From Blasia pusilla (lineage: Eukaryota > Marchantiophyta > Marchantiopsida > Blasiales), in the NCBI GenBank assembly GCA_050084515.1, contig CM114275.1:3038001-3102000 (forward strand): DNA of 64,000 nt, in the 5' to 3' direction. Positions 1 to 10,679 of the stretch are shown here, in pieces. Position 1 is the stretch's first letter. Each line of letters starts with the position of its first letter. A program made the translations under genes and the position numbers. The notes under the pieces are model-generated. The model had not been told where the DNA came from, did no database searches, and saw nothing but the letters and a program-made list of their open reading frames with translations.

Positions 1-240
1 CCTTTGAATCACCAACCCTTTGTTTTCCCATCTCAAGTGGAACAAGTATTTTTTGGAGATGCTAATGAGGGGAGTGGATGGAAGGTAGTATTGAGGAAAG
101 AAGCTAGATCTCGCACAGTAATTTATGATATCTACAATGGGGGGAATCTTGATAAGGGACATTCTATTGGCCTTGATCAAGATTTTGAAACATTGCCCCA
201 TAGGATGCCACCGGTGAACACAATCGGTGCCATAGAGTGA
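1..240 (+). pseudogene. C-terminal DUF4216 part of a CACTA (TNP2-type) transposase
   Basis: The frame is open at the left edge of the window and stops at 240, so this is only the end of a protein. The residues PFVFPSQVEQVFF and GWKVVLRKEAR match what I know of DUF4216, the domain that closes the large transposase of plant En/Spm (CACTA) elements; in that family the segment reads like 'PF.lasQ..QVFY...W.VVL'. The family excises and reinserts DNA in the nucleus. The rest of the transposase would lie to the left of the window. About 300 bp downstream (241-543) I see no gene. This is a recognition from memory of the domain pattern, not a database hit. Confidence 0.65.
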
Positions 241-543
241 GGAATTAGTGACAACACATAGAGATGTCAACAATGTGCCGGTTGTCCATGTGTCCACGGA
301 TGAGGTTTCTGAAGATGACACATGTGAATTGGATGTAGATATATAACATTTCTGCACTAAAGGCAATGCAAGTTGATCGTAGAGTTCCTACACATCTTAT
401 TGTAAGTAGTGAGAGATAGAGGCAGAGGTTGTGATAGGAGTTAAAGAGATATTGCCTGAGATATATGTTTCATCATGTTAATCTTTCATCATTCCTTCCC
501 TGATTAAGCTCCTTGACCACATTTCTCAACAGAAACTTTATGA

Positions 544-1655
544 ATGGAGGGGGGTACCCAACACAATAGTACCATAGCAAAAGAGTTTAGTGATCGAGAA
601 AATATTGAGGCCATTCTTGCGTCTCAAGGCTTACGTAATGCAAGGGGTGACTTGCCTGATGGGAAGAACCATCAAGTTTGGATAATGAAGTGGGAACGTC
701 GAGGGAGCAAGAGTGAAATTTTTGTCCTTCGTATGGCTTCATATGATGATGTGCATGATGTTGATTGGGAACCTTATCCAAGCACGGAAGAGGATCAAGT
801 ATGTCATGAGGAGATAGTTAACTCCAAAGTGTGCATCCTTTCTGAAGATGAAAGGAAATGTGGAGATGCACAAAGAACAGAGGAGGAGATTGGGCAAAAG
901 GGGGAATCTACTATGGATAGTGGCAAGGTTGGAGAGTGTACAAAGAGCATCCAATGTGCATTCCTTGCTGATTACAGTAGTGTCAACATTTCTGAAGATG
1001 AAAGGAATTGTGGAGATGCACCAACAACAGAGATTGGGCAAAGGGGTGAATTTGCTATGGATAGTGGAAAGGTTGGAGAGTGTATAGAGAGCATCCAATC
1101 TGCATTCCTTGCTGTACATAGTAGTATAGACATTCCTATGATAGTGAAAAGTGATGAACTGCATCTGAATACAGAGTCTAAAGAGTACAAAAAAAATCAG
1201 AAAGCACTAAAAGTGAGTCCTTATTGCTTGGAGATCATAGTACTAGCTCCATTGTCCATAAAAATAAAGTACAAAACTTTCAAATATTTAGTACATCCAT
1301 GGAGAGAGCAGATCTCAGCAATTATGTGGTGGCTTATGATTTGAGTACAGAGGGGCAAGCAAGATCTAGGGGTATTCAAAAAGGGGCAATATATATGTCT
1401 CCACAGAGAGAGCCATCACCTTCATGCATAGCAAGGGAGGCTGAAAATGAGAGTAATGACCACTTTAGTGATAAAAAATATTCCACCAACCACGATGAGT
1501 TTGGAGACACTCCATCTTCTACTAGAGTTGAGAGCCTCCTTGTTGTGGATAAGGACCTTGATGCTGATTTCCCAATTGACCAGGAATGTGCGAGGAAGAT
1601 AAGGGAAAACAAAAAAAGACAAGCATTCTTACTTGGTGATATTCTTGCAGAGTAA
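544..1655 (+). pseudogene. hypothetical CACTA-associated ORF with internal duplication and one frameshift
   Basis: Product not recognised. The frame from 544 runs through an acidic, hydrophilic protein. At the run of eight A residues (1189-1196) a one-base shift moves reading into the frame ending with a stop at 1655; reading across the shift gives continuous, compositionally similar protein of about 370 residues, whereas the original frame continues only into out-of-frame-looking sequence up to 1344. A 150-bp segment at 841-990 is duplicated at 991-1134, the second copy lacking 6 bp, so the protein carries two copies of a unit beginning SEDER and ending near FLA. It lies 300 bp downstream of the transposase end on the same strand, so it may be a second ORF or captured exon of the same element. 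No catalytic motif is visible. Confidence 0.4.
841..1134 (+). repeat. 150-bp tandem duplication inside the ORF
   Basis: Two head-to-tail units, 841-990 and 991-1134, both starting tctgaagatgaaagga. The second unit lacks six bases (gaggag, one GAG GAG pair), so the reading frame is kept. The difference between units is a modest number of substitutions. Confidence 0.85.
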
Positions 1656-1771
1656 GGAGTTCTCCCATTTGCATAATGTGCATTCTCTGAATTGAATTCT
1701 ATCATGATGTTTTTTCTTCCGTGTACTTCACGTTTATATAGGAAACAACAGAAAGATTTGATTACTTGTAG

Positions 1772-2110
1772 ATGATTAATGGTGAAATGCTTGTTTGGAA
1801 AGCTAGGCTCAAACCAGCAAAGGCAACCATGAAAGCCTTCCCTTCTAGAGTAGTACTGGTAGAGGGTGTTGAAGTGCGAAGAAGTTCAAGGTTGAGATCA
1901 AAGGAGAGGTCACCTAATCTGATTGAAAGCACAAAGGATAATACTGTGAGAGATCCTGATTATATGCCACCTGAACATATGAATTTCCAATCTGATGATG
2001 ATGAGGGCATGACTTATCGTTCTATTGAGAACCAAGACTTTCGAATGACAACCCATCCCAAACAGGTTGAGAGGGTAACTACTTTAAATCTACCACTTAC
2101 TTTTTCATGA
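1772..2110 (+). pseudogene. hypothetical ORF, possible exon of the same CACTA-like element
   Basis: An open frame of 112 codons with a basic stretch (EVRRSSRLRSKER) followed by an acidic stretch (DPDYMPPEH, QSDDDEGM). The basic/acidic pattern resembles nuclear, DNA-binding accessory proteins of plant transposons, but I do not recognise a family. It lies on the same strand as and 120 bp after the preceding ORF, so it could be another exon. Confidence 0.3.
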
Positions 2111-2257
2111 TTGAATATAGGATTCCTCTAATCATGGTGATGAATAGAATGTCCATGAGTTGTACAAAGCACTAACACTTATTGCGTTTTGACAAGCTTC
2201 AAGTTCTGGAGGACAAGAATCCTTCGATTCTCAAGAAAATTCTAAACCCCTGGACGT

Positions 2258-2646
2258 GTGAGGCCGCAAATGGGTTGGAAATATCCTATGTGTCCTAATC
2301 CCACATGGTTAGAAAGTGGGAGTCGTTGGAATAGCCAGATGGGAGTGGAGTGGTATCCATCTGATTGTCAGCCATCAATGATGAATCGTTTACAAGCAAG
2401 ATCTTACGGTATGCCACAACCCCCTTCCTCAGCCCCACCTCCACCACCATGGGGTCAACAAAATCCTCCAGCGAGCTTGACTGTTCAACACAATGGGTTG
2501 GTGGCATGAATTGGTCACAACCCCCAATGGAAGAACACCAATGGGCTCCTACTACTCAGCCTTCCCAATTGATGGGAGGTCAACAATATTGGCCTACCAA
2601 CCAACCTAGCCCACCATGGGCACGGCCAAGTGTATGCTCTCATTGA
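2258..2646 (+). pseudogene. proline/glutamine/tryptophan-rich ORF fragments
   Basis: Two overlapping frames (2258-2509 and 2365-2646) carry the same low-complexity style of protein: SSAPPPPPWGQQ in the first, then QPPMEEHQW and YWPTNQPSPPW in the second. A single-base shift near 2505 would join them into one P/Q/W-rich region. Such regions occur in plant transposon accessory proteins, but no function can be assigned. The flanks 2111-2257 and 2647-3024 hold no other supported gene. Confidence 0.3.
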
Positions 2647-3024
2647 TCCCCAAGCATACGAAATGTTTAAGTAGATGATATGAGTTCTTATAGAGAATGT
2701 GAGGATGGTAGACACTTTGTTATGCGAAGTACTTGTTGGGAGTTGTTTGCTCAATTTTCTCCACTTGGTATTTACTTGGCAATAAATAACTCTTGTTTAT
2801 TTTTTCCTGATTGTAACAAGATGGAGTTCCATGCCCTCCTCCCCCCTCATATCCAGGTGCTGGAGAAGGTTTTGACTCCACATTTTTGATGGGCCATCGG
2901 GATTTGTTGGGACGAGTGTACAATTGCAGCAAAGTGACAGTCAATCTTTCATGGCCCCTAATCCTTCCAATCCTAGAAATCATAGTGGGGGTAGGTCCAT
3001 ATATAGTGATCTCCTAGGGTTGGC

Positions 3025-3330
3025 ATGACTCCCAACTTTGAATATTCAAAAGGCTATCATCAAAGATTTTGGTCAAATATATTTATGTGTTGGAACATCT
3101 CAAGTGTAAATGTTGGGTTTTCTTCTAATATATGTGCAGGTGATAGGGCAAGTGCAAAGAGAAGTAGAACCAAGAGAGACTTGAGGACCCATGATATGAC
3201 CCAATGCAAGGAGCAAAACTTACTTCCCAGATGCGAGTTGTTGCCCACGGGGGTTCCAAAGACAAAAGTTCCCGGTTATGAACCCTGGTTGAATGACCTA
3301 AGGGTATGGACTACGCGTTATCTTGACTAA
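3025..3330 (+). pseudogene. hypothetical ORF, transposon-like remnant
   Basis: A 101-codon open frame with a basic segment (AKRSRTKRDLR). I do not recognise it. It follows the other + strand fragments and may be the last piece of the same decayed transposon. Downstream, 3331-3755 is non-coding as far as I can see. Confidence 0.2.
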
Positions 3331-3755
3331 TCATGTGTCAAGATGAGTAGGCAAGACGCTATTAGTGTGGCAACAGTTCGTAATCATGTCAAGAGTACAT
3401 AAGCCTATGTTGGTGCCCCATCTTTTTGCGTGGACTTCTTGAAGAAGAATTGGGCGCAACTATTGAAAAATGAACGGTCCAACATGAAAGCATAGTGGAT
3501 GGCCAATGGGAAAAATGCGGAAGTCCCTTGCCACCTTGATGCAAAGGAAGAAGTGTGGGCATGTTTGGAGGCGCGGTAAGAGGAGAGGAAGAGAGGAGAG
3601 AGGAGAGAGGAAACTACCTTCAACCCAAAGAGATACCAATTTTTGAAGAGAGTTTCCGTTGGGTTGCAGTGAGGAAGTTTTTTTTGGAATATTTTTGCAA
3701 TTTTGTTCTTTGTGCTTAGTCATTTCCACACATTGGCTTTTTCTTCCAAATTCTA

Positions 3756-3782
3756 GCAACCTGTCAGAATCCGACGGGTTGC
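3756..3782. repeat. 27-bp imperfect palindrome, outlying copy of the family at 5.5-5.8 kb
   Basis: The left arm gcaacctgtc and right arm gacgggttgc pair with one mismatch around the 7-base centre agaatcc. The same centre and arm sequence recurs at 5689-5715, so this belongs to the palindrome family clustered 1.8 kb to the right. Confidence 0.7.
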
Positions 3783-3989
3783 AAGTTGCACAAATTAAAA
3801 AAAACTGAGAAATCATTGGAATCACAAATGTGGAACAAATCACTATTTGCAGCCAAGATCTGAAAAAAATTCATCATTTTTCCATAGCTGATTATAGTTC
3901 AAGCTTATAGTGAGCATTTTGGCACTTTAAAATACAATCTAAGACCTCATTTTGCATCTTCAAAGTGATTTGTTTAAAATACTTCGCAC

Positions 3990-4520
3990 TTATTTGAGTG
4001 AAAAAATTGGTTGGTGGATTCCTACTCCTACCTCCGACTCTCTTAAAACTACAAGTAACACATAGTACATGTGCTTACAAGGGAAATACCTTTTTCCACT
4101 TGTCTCTCTTTGGACAAAGTCGTCATAGGAACATGTGAGAAAGCAACAAATATGTACCACATATATCCCTTTGACACTTGAATTCATAGTGTTGTTCTTG
4201 ACCCAATACATCCTTCCTATTCCATTGCCACTATGAACGTCTTTTGCAGCGATGATTTCCATGTTTGCCTCTTGAGCTGATGTGATTGGCTTTGCTCTCT
4301 CCACCATTGGCCTACACATTATGTTTCTCTTAACCCCAGTTTTAGACTCAAATAGAAATAGTGGATTGAGATCATCCACCTTCTCTAGATACATGTTAAC
4401 AACAATCTTGGGTTGAATCCAAATTCGAAGGTCTCTGTAATGTGAACATGCTCCGAACTCCCTCGGTCTACGAGTTTGAAATTGGCACTTGTAAGATTTC
4501 CCACTTCCTCCTAAGTGCAA
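3990..4520 (-). pseudogene. SWIM zinc-finger-like ORF, probably transposon-derived
   Basis: A 176-codon open frame on the - strand. Near the C-terminus it reads CSYDDFVQRETSGKRYFPCKH, which fits the end of a SWIM finger (CxC...CxH) as found in Mutator-like transposases and FAR1-type proteins: the second pair, PCKH, is intact and the first pair is degenerate (C-S-Y in place of C-x-C). No DDE transposase core is visible in the surrounding 1 kb. It could be a MULE remnant or a captured fragment; I favour a relic. Confidence 0.4.
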
Positions 4521-5038
4521 TTAGTACCTGCAGCAATGGGCCAAATCATGGGGGTATTCCCTAGAGCCGGAATTCCAATGGGAGCCGAATAAGACTTTCA
4601 GAAAGTGGATGATTCATTTGGGTAGAATAACTATTTCAATTGATCCCCGGTCCTGGTGAAACGATCAAAGGTTTTGAGCCCCCAAAAGCCAGGAATTGGT
4701 CGTCCAATCCTTGTACAGTTCTTATTCAAGAAAGTATTGCATGCTCTCCTAATGCCATTTGATCTTGCCCTGCAAGTGGATCCACGTCCAGGATTGCTTC
4801 AAGATATATGCCACCTTTTAAGGTTGCAATCCACCTTAATGATCGGAATCCCATACTGTTGAACTTCCCCAGAGACCGGATGCTGCGAGCTTCTACCAAT
4901 GGAGGGATTTTGAAATAAAGCATTCATAGATTTTGGAGAGGTTACTTCTACTCAAATTTGGGAGCAATCTGGTGTCTTCAAATACCTTCGCAGCGTAATT
5001 TCTTCATCCAAATCAATCATCGGGTTAGTTCTTCGATG

Positions 5039-5452
5039 CTACCGCTTCACTAGCCTAAAGTCAAGATACTTATCTAGTCTACAAGGATCTCGCTCAGACT
5101 GCTCTACCACCATGTGTATGGGACGTCTTGAAACACGCCCACAAATATTCCCACCAATGTGGATGTCTTGCTCAAGGGAGGTTCCGGCTACGCACTGATT
5201 GAAGGCTTCCACATACAATTTCTCATCACCAGATCTCTCAACTATCCTAATATAGAGCTCGTAAATCGAAGGTCCCTTTCCTTTGGTTATGCCTTTTGTG
5301 AGGAAGATATGGGATGTTGCAGACTTTAGCATTGCCTTGCTTGGTCTTGTTGGCATGCCTCCATGAGTGAAATTCTTTGGCATGCTTGTGACGACCTTCA
5401 GGAGGAATGAACACTCTCGACTCCCTTGTGTTGGGACAGAGGGCATTTTCAT
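5039..5452 (-). pseudogene. hypothetical ORF on the same strand as the SWIM-like relic
   Basis: A 137-codon frame whose product I do not recognise. It lies upstream, in - strand order, of the SWIM-like ORF, and both may be pieces of one decayed transposon gene. The stretch between them (4521-5038) contains only short frames and nothing I can name. Confidence 0.2.
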
Positions 5453-5522
5453 GAATGTTCTATCCTTACAAAGACAAAAATATGAGAAGGGAACGCAAAA
5501 AGCTCTGTAAGCGAAGAAAATA

Positions 5523-5782
5523 GCAAACTGTTAGAACCTGACGGTTTGCAAGTCGGAGGCATCCTATGAATTTCTATACAACCCGTCAATTTCGAATGTG
5601 TTGCAACACCTAGGAACCTCCTACTACAACCTGCCGGAGTCCGGCGGGTTGCAATAACATTGGCCACTCCGGCCTGGAAAATCCATGTGCAAGCCGTCAG
5701 AATCCAACGGGTTGCAATTTGGATTTGCAATATGGGCACTACATATGCCTTCGACTTGCAACCCGTTGCAAGTCGGAGGCAT
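5523..5782. repeat. cluster of five 24-38-bp palindromes sharing a gcaacccgtc-type arm
   Basis: Five imperfect palindromes lie within 260 bp: 5523-5549 (centre agaacct), 5579-5603 (weakest), 5627-5651 (centre ggagtcc), 5689-5715 (centre agaatcc) and 5745-5782. The last is the longest: 18-nt arms 5745-5762 and 5765-5782 with one mismatch and a 2-base spacer, including cgacttgcaac/gttgcaagtcg as a perfect pair. The phrase gcaagtcggaggcatc recurs at 5548 and 5768. No coding role is supported; the cluster sits just before the presumed Gypsy LTR. Confidence 0.75.
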
Positions 5783-7312
5783 CTGTACTACCCATATTTT
5801 TAAAATTTTGACAAAAAGATCTATTTTTGTACAGAAGTCTTCCTTGAGCGAGGACTAAAGACTCAATACTGGAAGTAAAGAGTCTCACTTTACTGAAATT
5901 ATGTGAAAACCTTGACTGAAAAAATTCTGATGAGTGGACATGAGATGTTAGAAGATTAAGGAGTGTCTTGGAAGAGTGAGAATTTTGTAAAAGTAGGAAA
6001 AGATATGAAAATAAGTTAGAAGAGGAACCGCGGGTACTGCTCAAGGAAGACCACAGTAAGAATAGTGTAAAAGACTATCAACAAAGATTGGAAAATTTTC
6101 TTTGCAAAGAAGAATGAAGGTAGTCTTTGTGGGAAGACTGGGTACAAAGAATGAAGAGCAAAGAACGAAGACTCAAGAGCAAAGACTAAGAACTCTAAGA
6201 AGGAAGAGTAAGAAGCAGAAGGAGTCAAAGAGTCTTCACACAAAGCGGGAAGGTGTATTAAGAATAGGAGTAGAAAGATAGATAATGCTTTGGAGACAGT
6301 TGATTGAAAGAAAGTAGAAAGGAGGGCTCTTTGCAGCAAAGATAGGATAGCGAAGATAAGATCGCGAAGATAGGATAGCGAAGATAAAGACTACAAAGAG
6401 CGCAAAGCCTATGAAGAATGAACTGTTGCGGCGGTTGCGGAAGCCGGAAATGTAGTGGCACAGCCGTTAAGAAGGAAGATGAAATGAATCGCCAAGGCAA
6501 CCAACCGTCTTAGGAAGAGAGAGGGTTGGAGAATCTGAATAGAATAGGTTAGGATGAGCACTTAGAATTTTATATTAGAATAGGAAGATTAAGCAAAGAT
6601 TATAAAGACTATTTAAAGAGAAATTTAGTAGAAGAAGGGGTCATTCCCTTGTGTCTTGAATCTTCCAAATACTTGTGATTGAGTGGATGAAGAGGGTTCA
6701 TGCCCTTTGTCTTGAATTTCCAGTACTTGTGAGGATTGCGTGAATAGGTTGTTGGGGATGATCCAAGCTAAAGAGTCTTTTACTTTCTGAAGCTTGTAAT
6801 ACTTTCTAGTTATTTCCACTCTATGATGCAGAAGAAGAGTCTTCTCTCATGCTTTCAAATGTGCAGAGTTGAGTGTAAACCTTATTGGGCTGCAGTAGGG
6901 ATGAGAGTTGAGTTCTTTAGTTTTGGAATTCTAGAGGATAATCAAGAAGAGCGTAGGAAAGCTGTTAGACAGTGAGTAACCTGCCATGACATATTTAGTT
7001 TTGAAAGTAGGGTGAGCCGCCATTCTTGAGGTCTCTTTGAGGTCTTCATTGGAGCTTTGGTATTCAAGATTCGCAAGGGTCTTTGTGTGCACTTGAGAAG
7101 AGTCTTTTCCAAGAGGGAAGAAAACTATTTTATTCTTTTGTACTTGTCAAGGTAGTGTAGTTGTAGTTAGTCGGTAAAGTTAGTGAAGAAGGAGTTATTC
7201 TTGATTTTTCTTATAAAACCTCTCTTTACTCAGGAAACCGTGGTCTCTTGGGAACAAGCTTAGAACTTTGTGATAGACAAAGTACCTTTTTCCTAGAGTT
7301 GTACATTACATA
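5783..7312 (+). repeat. presumed 5' LTR region of a decayed Gypsy element
   Basis: No gene is supported here. The + strand is strikingly purine-rich (gaagag-type words) from about 5.9 to 7.2 kb. It ends just before a primer-binding-like site at 7334, where an LTR end is expected (…gttgtacattaca at about 7300-7312). The matching 3' LTR is not in the window, so the left boundary is not defined. ORFs on the - strand here are by-products of the purine bias. Confidence 0.4.
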
Positions 7313-7333
7313 AGGCAGTAGGTAGGAAATTTT

Positions 7334-7351
7334 TGGCACTGTTTTCGGGGA
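7334..7351 (+). other. degenerate primer-binding site of a Gypsy (Athila/Tat-type) element
   Basis: The sequence tggcactgttttcgggga is a decayed match to the tggcgccgttgccgggga primer-binding site typical of plant Athila/Tat Gypsy elements. It sits about 20 bp after the presumed LTR end and before gag, as expected. Confidence 0.55.
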
Positions 7352-7499
7352 TCACAAGATCTCCCAAGCAAGGAGAGGTGGCGAGGGAGTGGGGTATGGG
7401 AGTAGAACAAGTCGTTGGACCCCCACTTGGTGTAAGACAGGTAATACTGGCGGAGGATCATCTTGCGCTGAGGGTACCATAGAAATAAGCAGCTCATTT

Positions 7500-8480
7500 G
7501 AAGAGTCTTCATTCCCATGGAGTGGAGCCTTGCGTGCTGGGTAAGACGCTTGGCAAGATCTTTGGAAGTTTTGGATGGATCGAGAAAGAAGTGTTGAGAT
7601 GCGCGAGCAAAGAGCCGAGTGAAAAAGAAGAGAGAGAGAAGAGCAACGTGCCTGGAGACCATCAGGGACACCTGCAAAGAACCGTTCCCCTCTTTGACCT
7701 TAGCCTCTGAGGCGAAGACAAGAAAGGAGGAAGTCGCCTACACCTCCTGCTTCATCACCAAAGACAGACCTAGAAAAAGAGTGGAATCGGTCTGACCACA
7801 ACAGCTTGGGCAAAGAAAAGGAAAACAGTACTACAGGGGACTTGCCTCCCCCATCAAGTGCCGGTAGTCCTCCTAGTAGCAAAGATAGCGAATCACCGAT
7901 GGCACAACCATGCAAGTCACTCTTGAGATATCCCACTTTTTGCAGGGAGCAAGCGAGATGATGCGGATGACTTCATTGTGGAGTTTACTCATGTGGAAAA
8001 AGCAAATGGAGAGGGATTGGAGGAAGATCTTCTTACAATCTTTCCTGGACTCTTAAAGAAGCGTGCCAGTCAGTGATATGAGGGAATAGAAACGGAACAC
8101 CTAGAAACTTGGAAAGCCCTCCTTAAGGCGTTCCTTCATGAGTTTTGAGACCTGGAATTTGATGATCGCTTACTTACAAAGCTTTGTGATCTCAAGAGAA
8201 GGAAGAAAGAGACTCTAAGAGAGTACACTCAAAGATTTTGCAGGTTGGTTGGCAAGCTGGAGCACACCACTGTGTCGCAGTTGGTGGATTGGTATGTGTC
8301 TCGTTTATCAAAGTAGATGGATTGTTACTGTCGTAGAGGACACGTGACTCATTAGCAACTATCATCGCCTCTGCAAAATCTTACGAGGCCTCAGAGAAGT
8401 CCAGGAGGACGCGGAAGAAAAGACATCACCGGAAGCGGACAAGCTCTTCATCAAAGGAGTCTTTGTCTTCTTCCGACTCT
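7500..8480 (+). pseudogene. decayed Gypsy gag (capsid part)
   Basis: Translation around 8080-8330 shows ETWKALLKAFLHEF, then LREYTQRFCRLVGKLE, the pattern of a Retrotrans_gag domain (W..L...F..., then a 'eslreY.qRF' helix). In-frame stops (for example at 8077 and after HEF at about 8146) and frame changes break it. It sits between the primer-binding site and the zinc knuckles, in normal Gypsy order. Confidence 0.55.
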
Positions 8481-8517
8481 TCGTATACCTTATGAGGTAG
8501 CACTAGCAACAAAGACT

Positions 8518-8791
8518 CAGAGTCTGAGAAAGATTCCAAGGGCAAGAAGAAGAAGAAAGCAAGACGCCCAAGATGGTCTTCGTCTTTGGGGAAAGGGCGT
8601 AAGGACCATAGCACTAAAGGTACACCTGGCGGACTTCTCCCCATCCTTCTTAGTCTTACGGGTGGGACTCACAGACTTGAGTCTCTTTGTCCTCGTGCTC
8701 TGGTCCTTATGCCCTTTTCCCAAAGATGAAGACCATCTTGGGCGTCTTGCTTTCTTCTTCTTCTTGCCCTTGGAATCTTCCTCAGACTCTG
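8518..8791. repeat. 97-bp foldback (inverted duplication) inside gag
   Basis: Arm 8518-8614 is repeated in reverse complement at 8695-8791, with about 95% identity by eye, around an 80-bp loop. Both arms read SKGKKKKKARRPRWSSS, one on each strand. The phrase aaggtacacctggcgg follows the left arm (about 8617) and occurs again after the right arm (about 8802), so gag sequence resumes in the forward direction after the inverted copy. This looks like a snap-back or template-switch mutation. Confidence 0.85.
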
Positions 8792-8846
8792 GTACAAACT
8801 TAAGGTACACCTGGCGGCCTAGAAAGATCTTAGAAGGTCTGGTCTT

Positions 8847-9395
8847 ATGCGGCCTAACATATGGTGCAGCGCGTGTGGGACTCAGGGGCATACGGTGCCA
8901 AAGTGCCCTCTGCAACAAGATTTACATTGGATGCAAGAAGAACCTTCAAGGGAGGAGGGATGGTATGAGCCAGATCAACTGGAAGGATGCTATGTGGTTC
9001 AGGCAGTTCTCAGGGCTAGCACTCCTCACAATTGGATTCCCAAATACGTAGCGCCTGAGTATGGAGAGCAGATGCCTCTAGGTCAAATTATGGGACCTAC
9101 GGCATTCACCACACCAATTAACAGAAATTACTGCTATAATTGATGGGTTGCCAATCACTGGGCAAACAATTGTCCAAACTCAAACAGACCAGTGGGGCTG
9201 AATCCCCTTTGTGGTAATTGCAAGAAGGAAGGAAAAACTATGGTGGAGTGCCCAGAGCCTCAAATTCCAAGGCTCTTGGTCAAGTATGTAACCATCCCAC
9301 CTGCACCAACCAAAGCTAAGAATGAGGTTAATGTGCAGCTAGTACGTGTAGAGGATGTCACTTCACCAAGAGAGACAAGAAGGATAACCCATTAA
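8847..9395 (+). pseudogene. Gypsy gag C-terminus with three zinc knuckles
   Basis: Three successive CCHC-type knuckles are visible. The first is intact (CSACGTQGHTVPKC, about 8865-8906). The second (about 9131-9175) reads CYN*WVANHWANNC, its second cysteine being replaced by a TGA stop. The third (about 9208-9252) reads CGNCKKEGKTMVEC, with lysine in place of histidine. Knuckles of this kind bind the genomic RNA during particle assembly. The stop splits the region into frames 8847-9143 and 9192-9395. Confidence 0.7.
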
Positions 9396-9603
9396 GGAAG
9401 AAAAAATTGCAAGGAAGATCGAGGAAGAGTCCTAAGACTAGCCCAAAGAAATTCTCAACGAGGTCTTTGCAGTGGAAACCAGGTCGAAGACTAAAAAGAT
9501 TGCTAAGGAAAAGACCCCAGGGTCTTCATCTTCACGAAGTATCCCAGCTATGAAGAAAGCAGTCGAGACGTTCTGAGCGGGGAAGGCTATTCTGAAAGGT
9601 GAT

Positions 9604-10437
9604 GTGGATCCAGTTTTTGATTGTATTCATCCAAAGTACTTCCACCGGGAGGTGGAAGAGCAAGTCCGCAACCAAATCCATGAAGAACGAGCCAATGGAT
9701 TCTTCGCGCAAGGATCCTCATACAAGAAAAAAGAACCAAAGGTGGAGACCTCGGTGGCTTCCCCTCTCGTGATGGAAGCCTATGACTTGCTGAAGGATTT
9801 GGCAGCCATTCCAACAAATATCTCCTTCTTGTAGCTACTGATGGATAATTCTATTTATGGGAAGATTCTGCAACAATGGAAGGTTGGATGTAAGAAGAAG
9901 GCAGAAACAAAGAAGCTTCCCGTGGTGGATCTGTTCCACATAGAAGTGGAAGACCTTGGTGCGCCAGAGGTAGAAGTCAAAATTGAAGGGCATACCATCA
10001 AGAAGGTCCCTATAGATTCCGAAAGCGGGATCAACATCATGACAAAGCAAATTTCTCAGGCTTTGAGGTATACTAAGTACGAACCCACCAATAAGCACTT
10101 ACGCTTTGAAGACCAGTCATTCAAGCGACCTTTGGGACAGCTAACCTAGATCCCCACCATGATAGGGGGAGTGCTATTTCTATTGGACTATCTTGTCCTT
10201 CAGCCTTTGACGATCAGAGGTTACCCCCTACTCATCGGAAGACCGTGGCTCTATGGGGCTCAAGTTAACACGGATTGGAAGAGACGAAGATTCACTTTCC
10301 AAGCACCGTACAGTACTCCAAAGAAGTTGGTAAAGTTGTCTCGAAAGTCTCAGCCTTTTCAAGGAGAGACGCTTGCTACGGATGAAGGATATACCTCGGA
10401 TCAAGACTTGGCAGATGATACAGAGTCCTCGTACTAA
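9604..10437 (+). pseudogene. Gypsy aspartic protease region
   Basis: After a linker (9604-9834) comes 9841-10149, with VPIDSESGINIM corresponding to the retropepsin active-site loop (usually a D-S/T-G triad; here read DSESG). After a stop at 10147-10149 the frame continues as 10159-10437, with LLIGRPWLYGAQVNTDW, the conserved C-terminal stretch (LLGRPWL) of plant Gypsy proteases. The protease would cleave the gag-pol polyprotein. Stops at 9832 and 10147 show that it is dead. Confidence 0.65.
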
Positions 10438-10679
10438 GTGTGCTACCTGGAATGTTATGAGATAGATAAAGAGTACCTACAGCTAGAACAAAGTAAGTCC
10501 TTTCCAAGAGAGGAACCAGCTAGGCTCACTACCTACCCGTTCATAGAGAAGATGGTGCAAGAGAAAGACTACAAAGAAGTTCTTATCACTGACACTTAGG
10601 CTTTGCGTGTATCCACATATTTTTCTGCGTCTAAACTTTCACAATATAAAGCTTTGCTTTTGAAGTACCTTGACATGTT

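Noticed and set aside
5523-5782. CRISPR-like array of palindromic repeats
   Set aside because: Repeats are degenerate, irregularly spaced and in eukaryotic DNA with introns and retrotransposons; no spacer or cas context.
5739-6500. Leucine/serine/phenylalanine-rich - strand ORFs
   Set aside because: They are the antisense reading of a purine-rich presumed LTR; no domain is recognisable.
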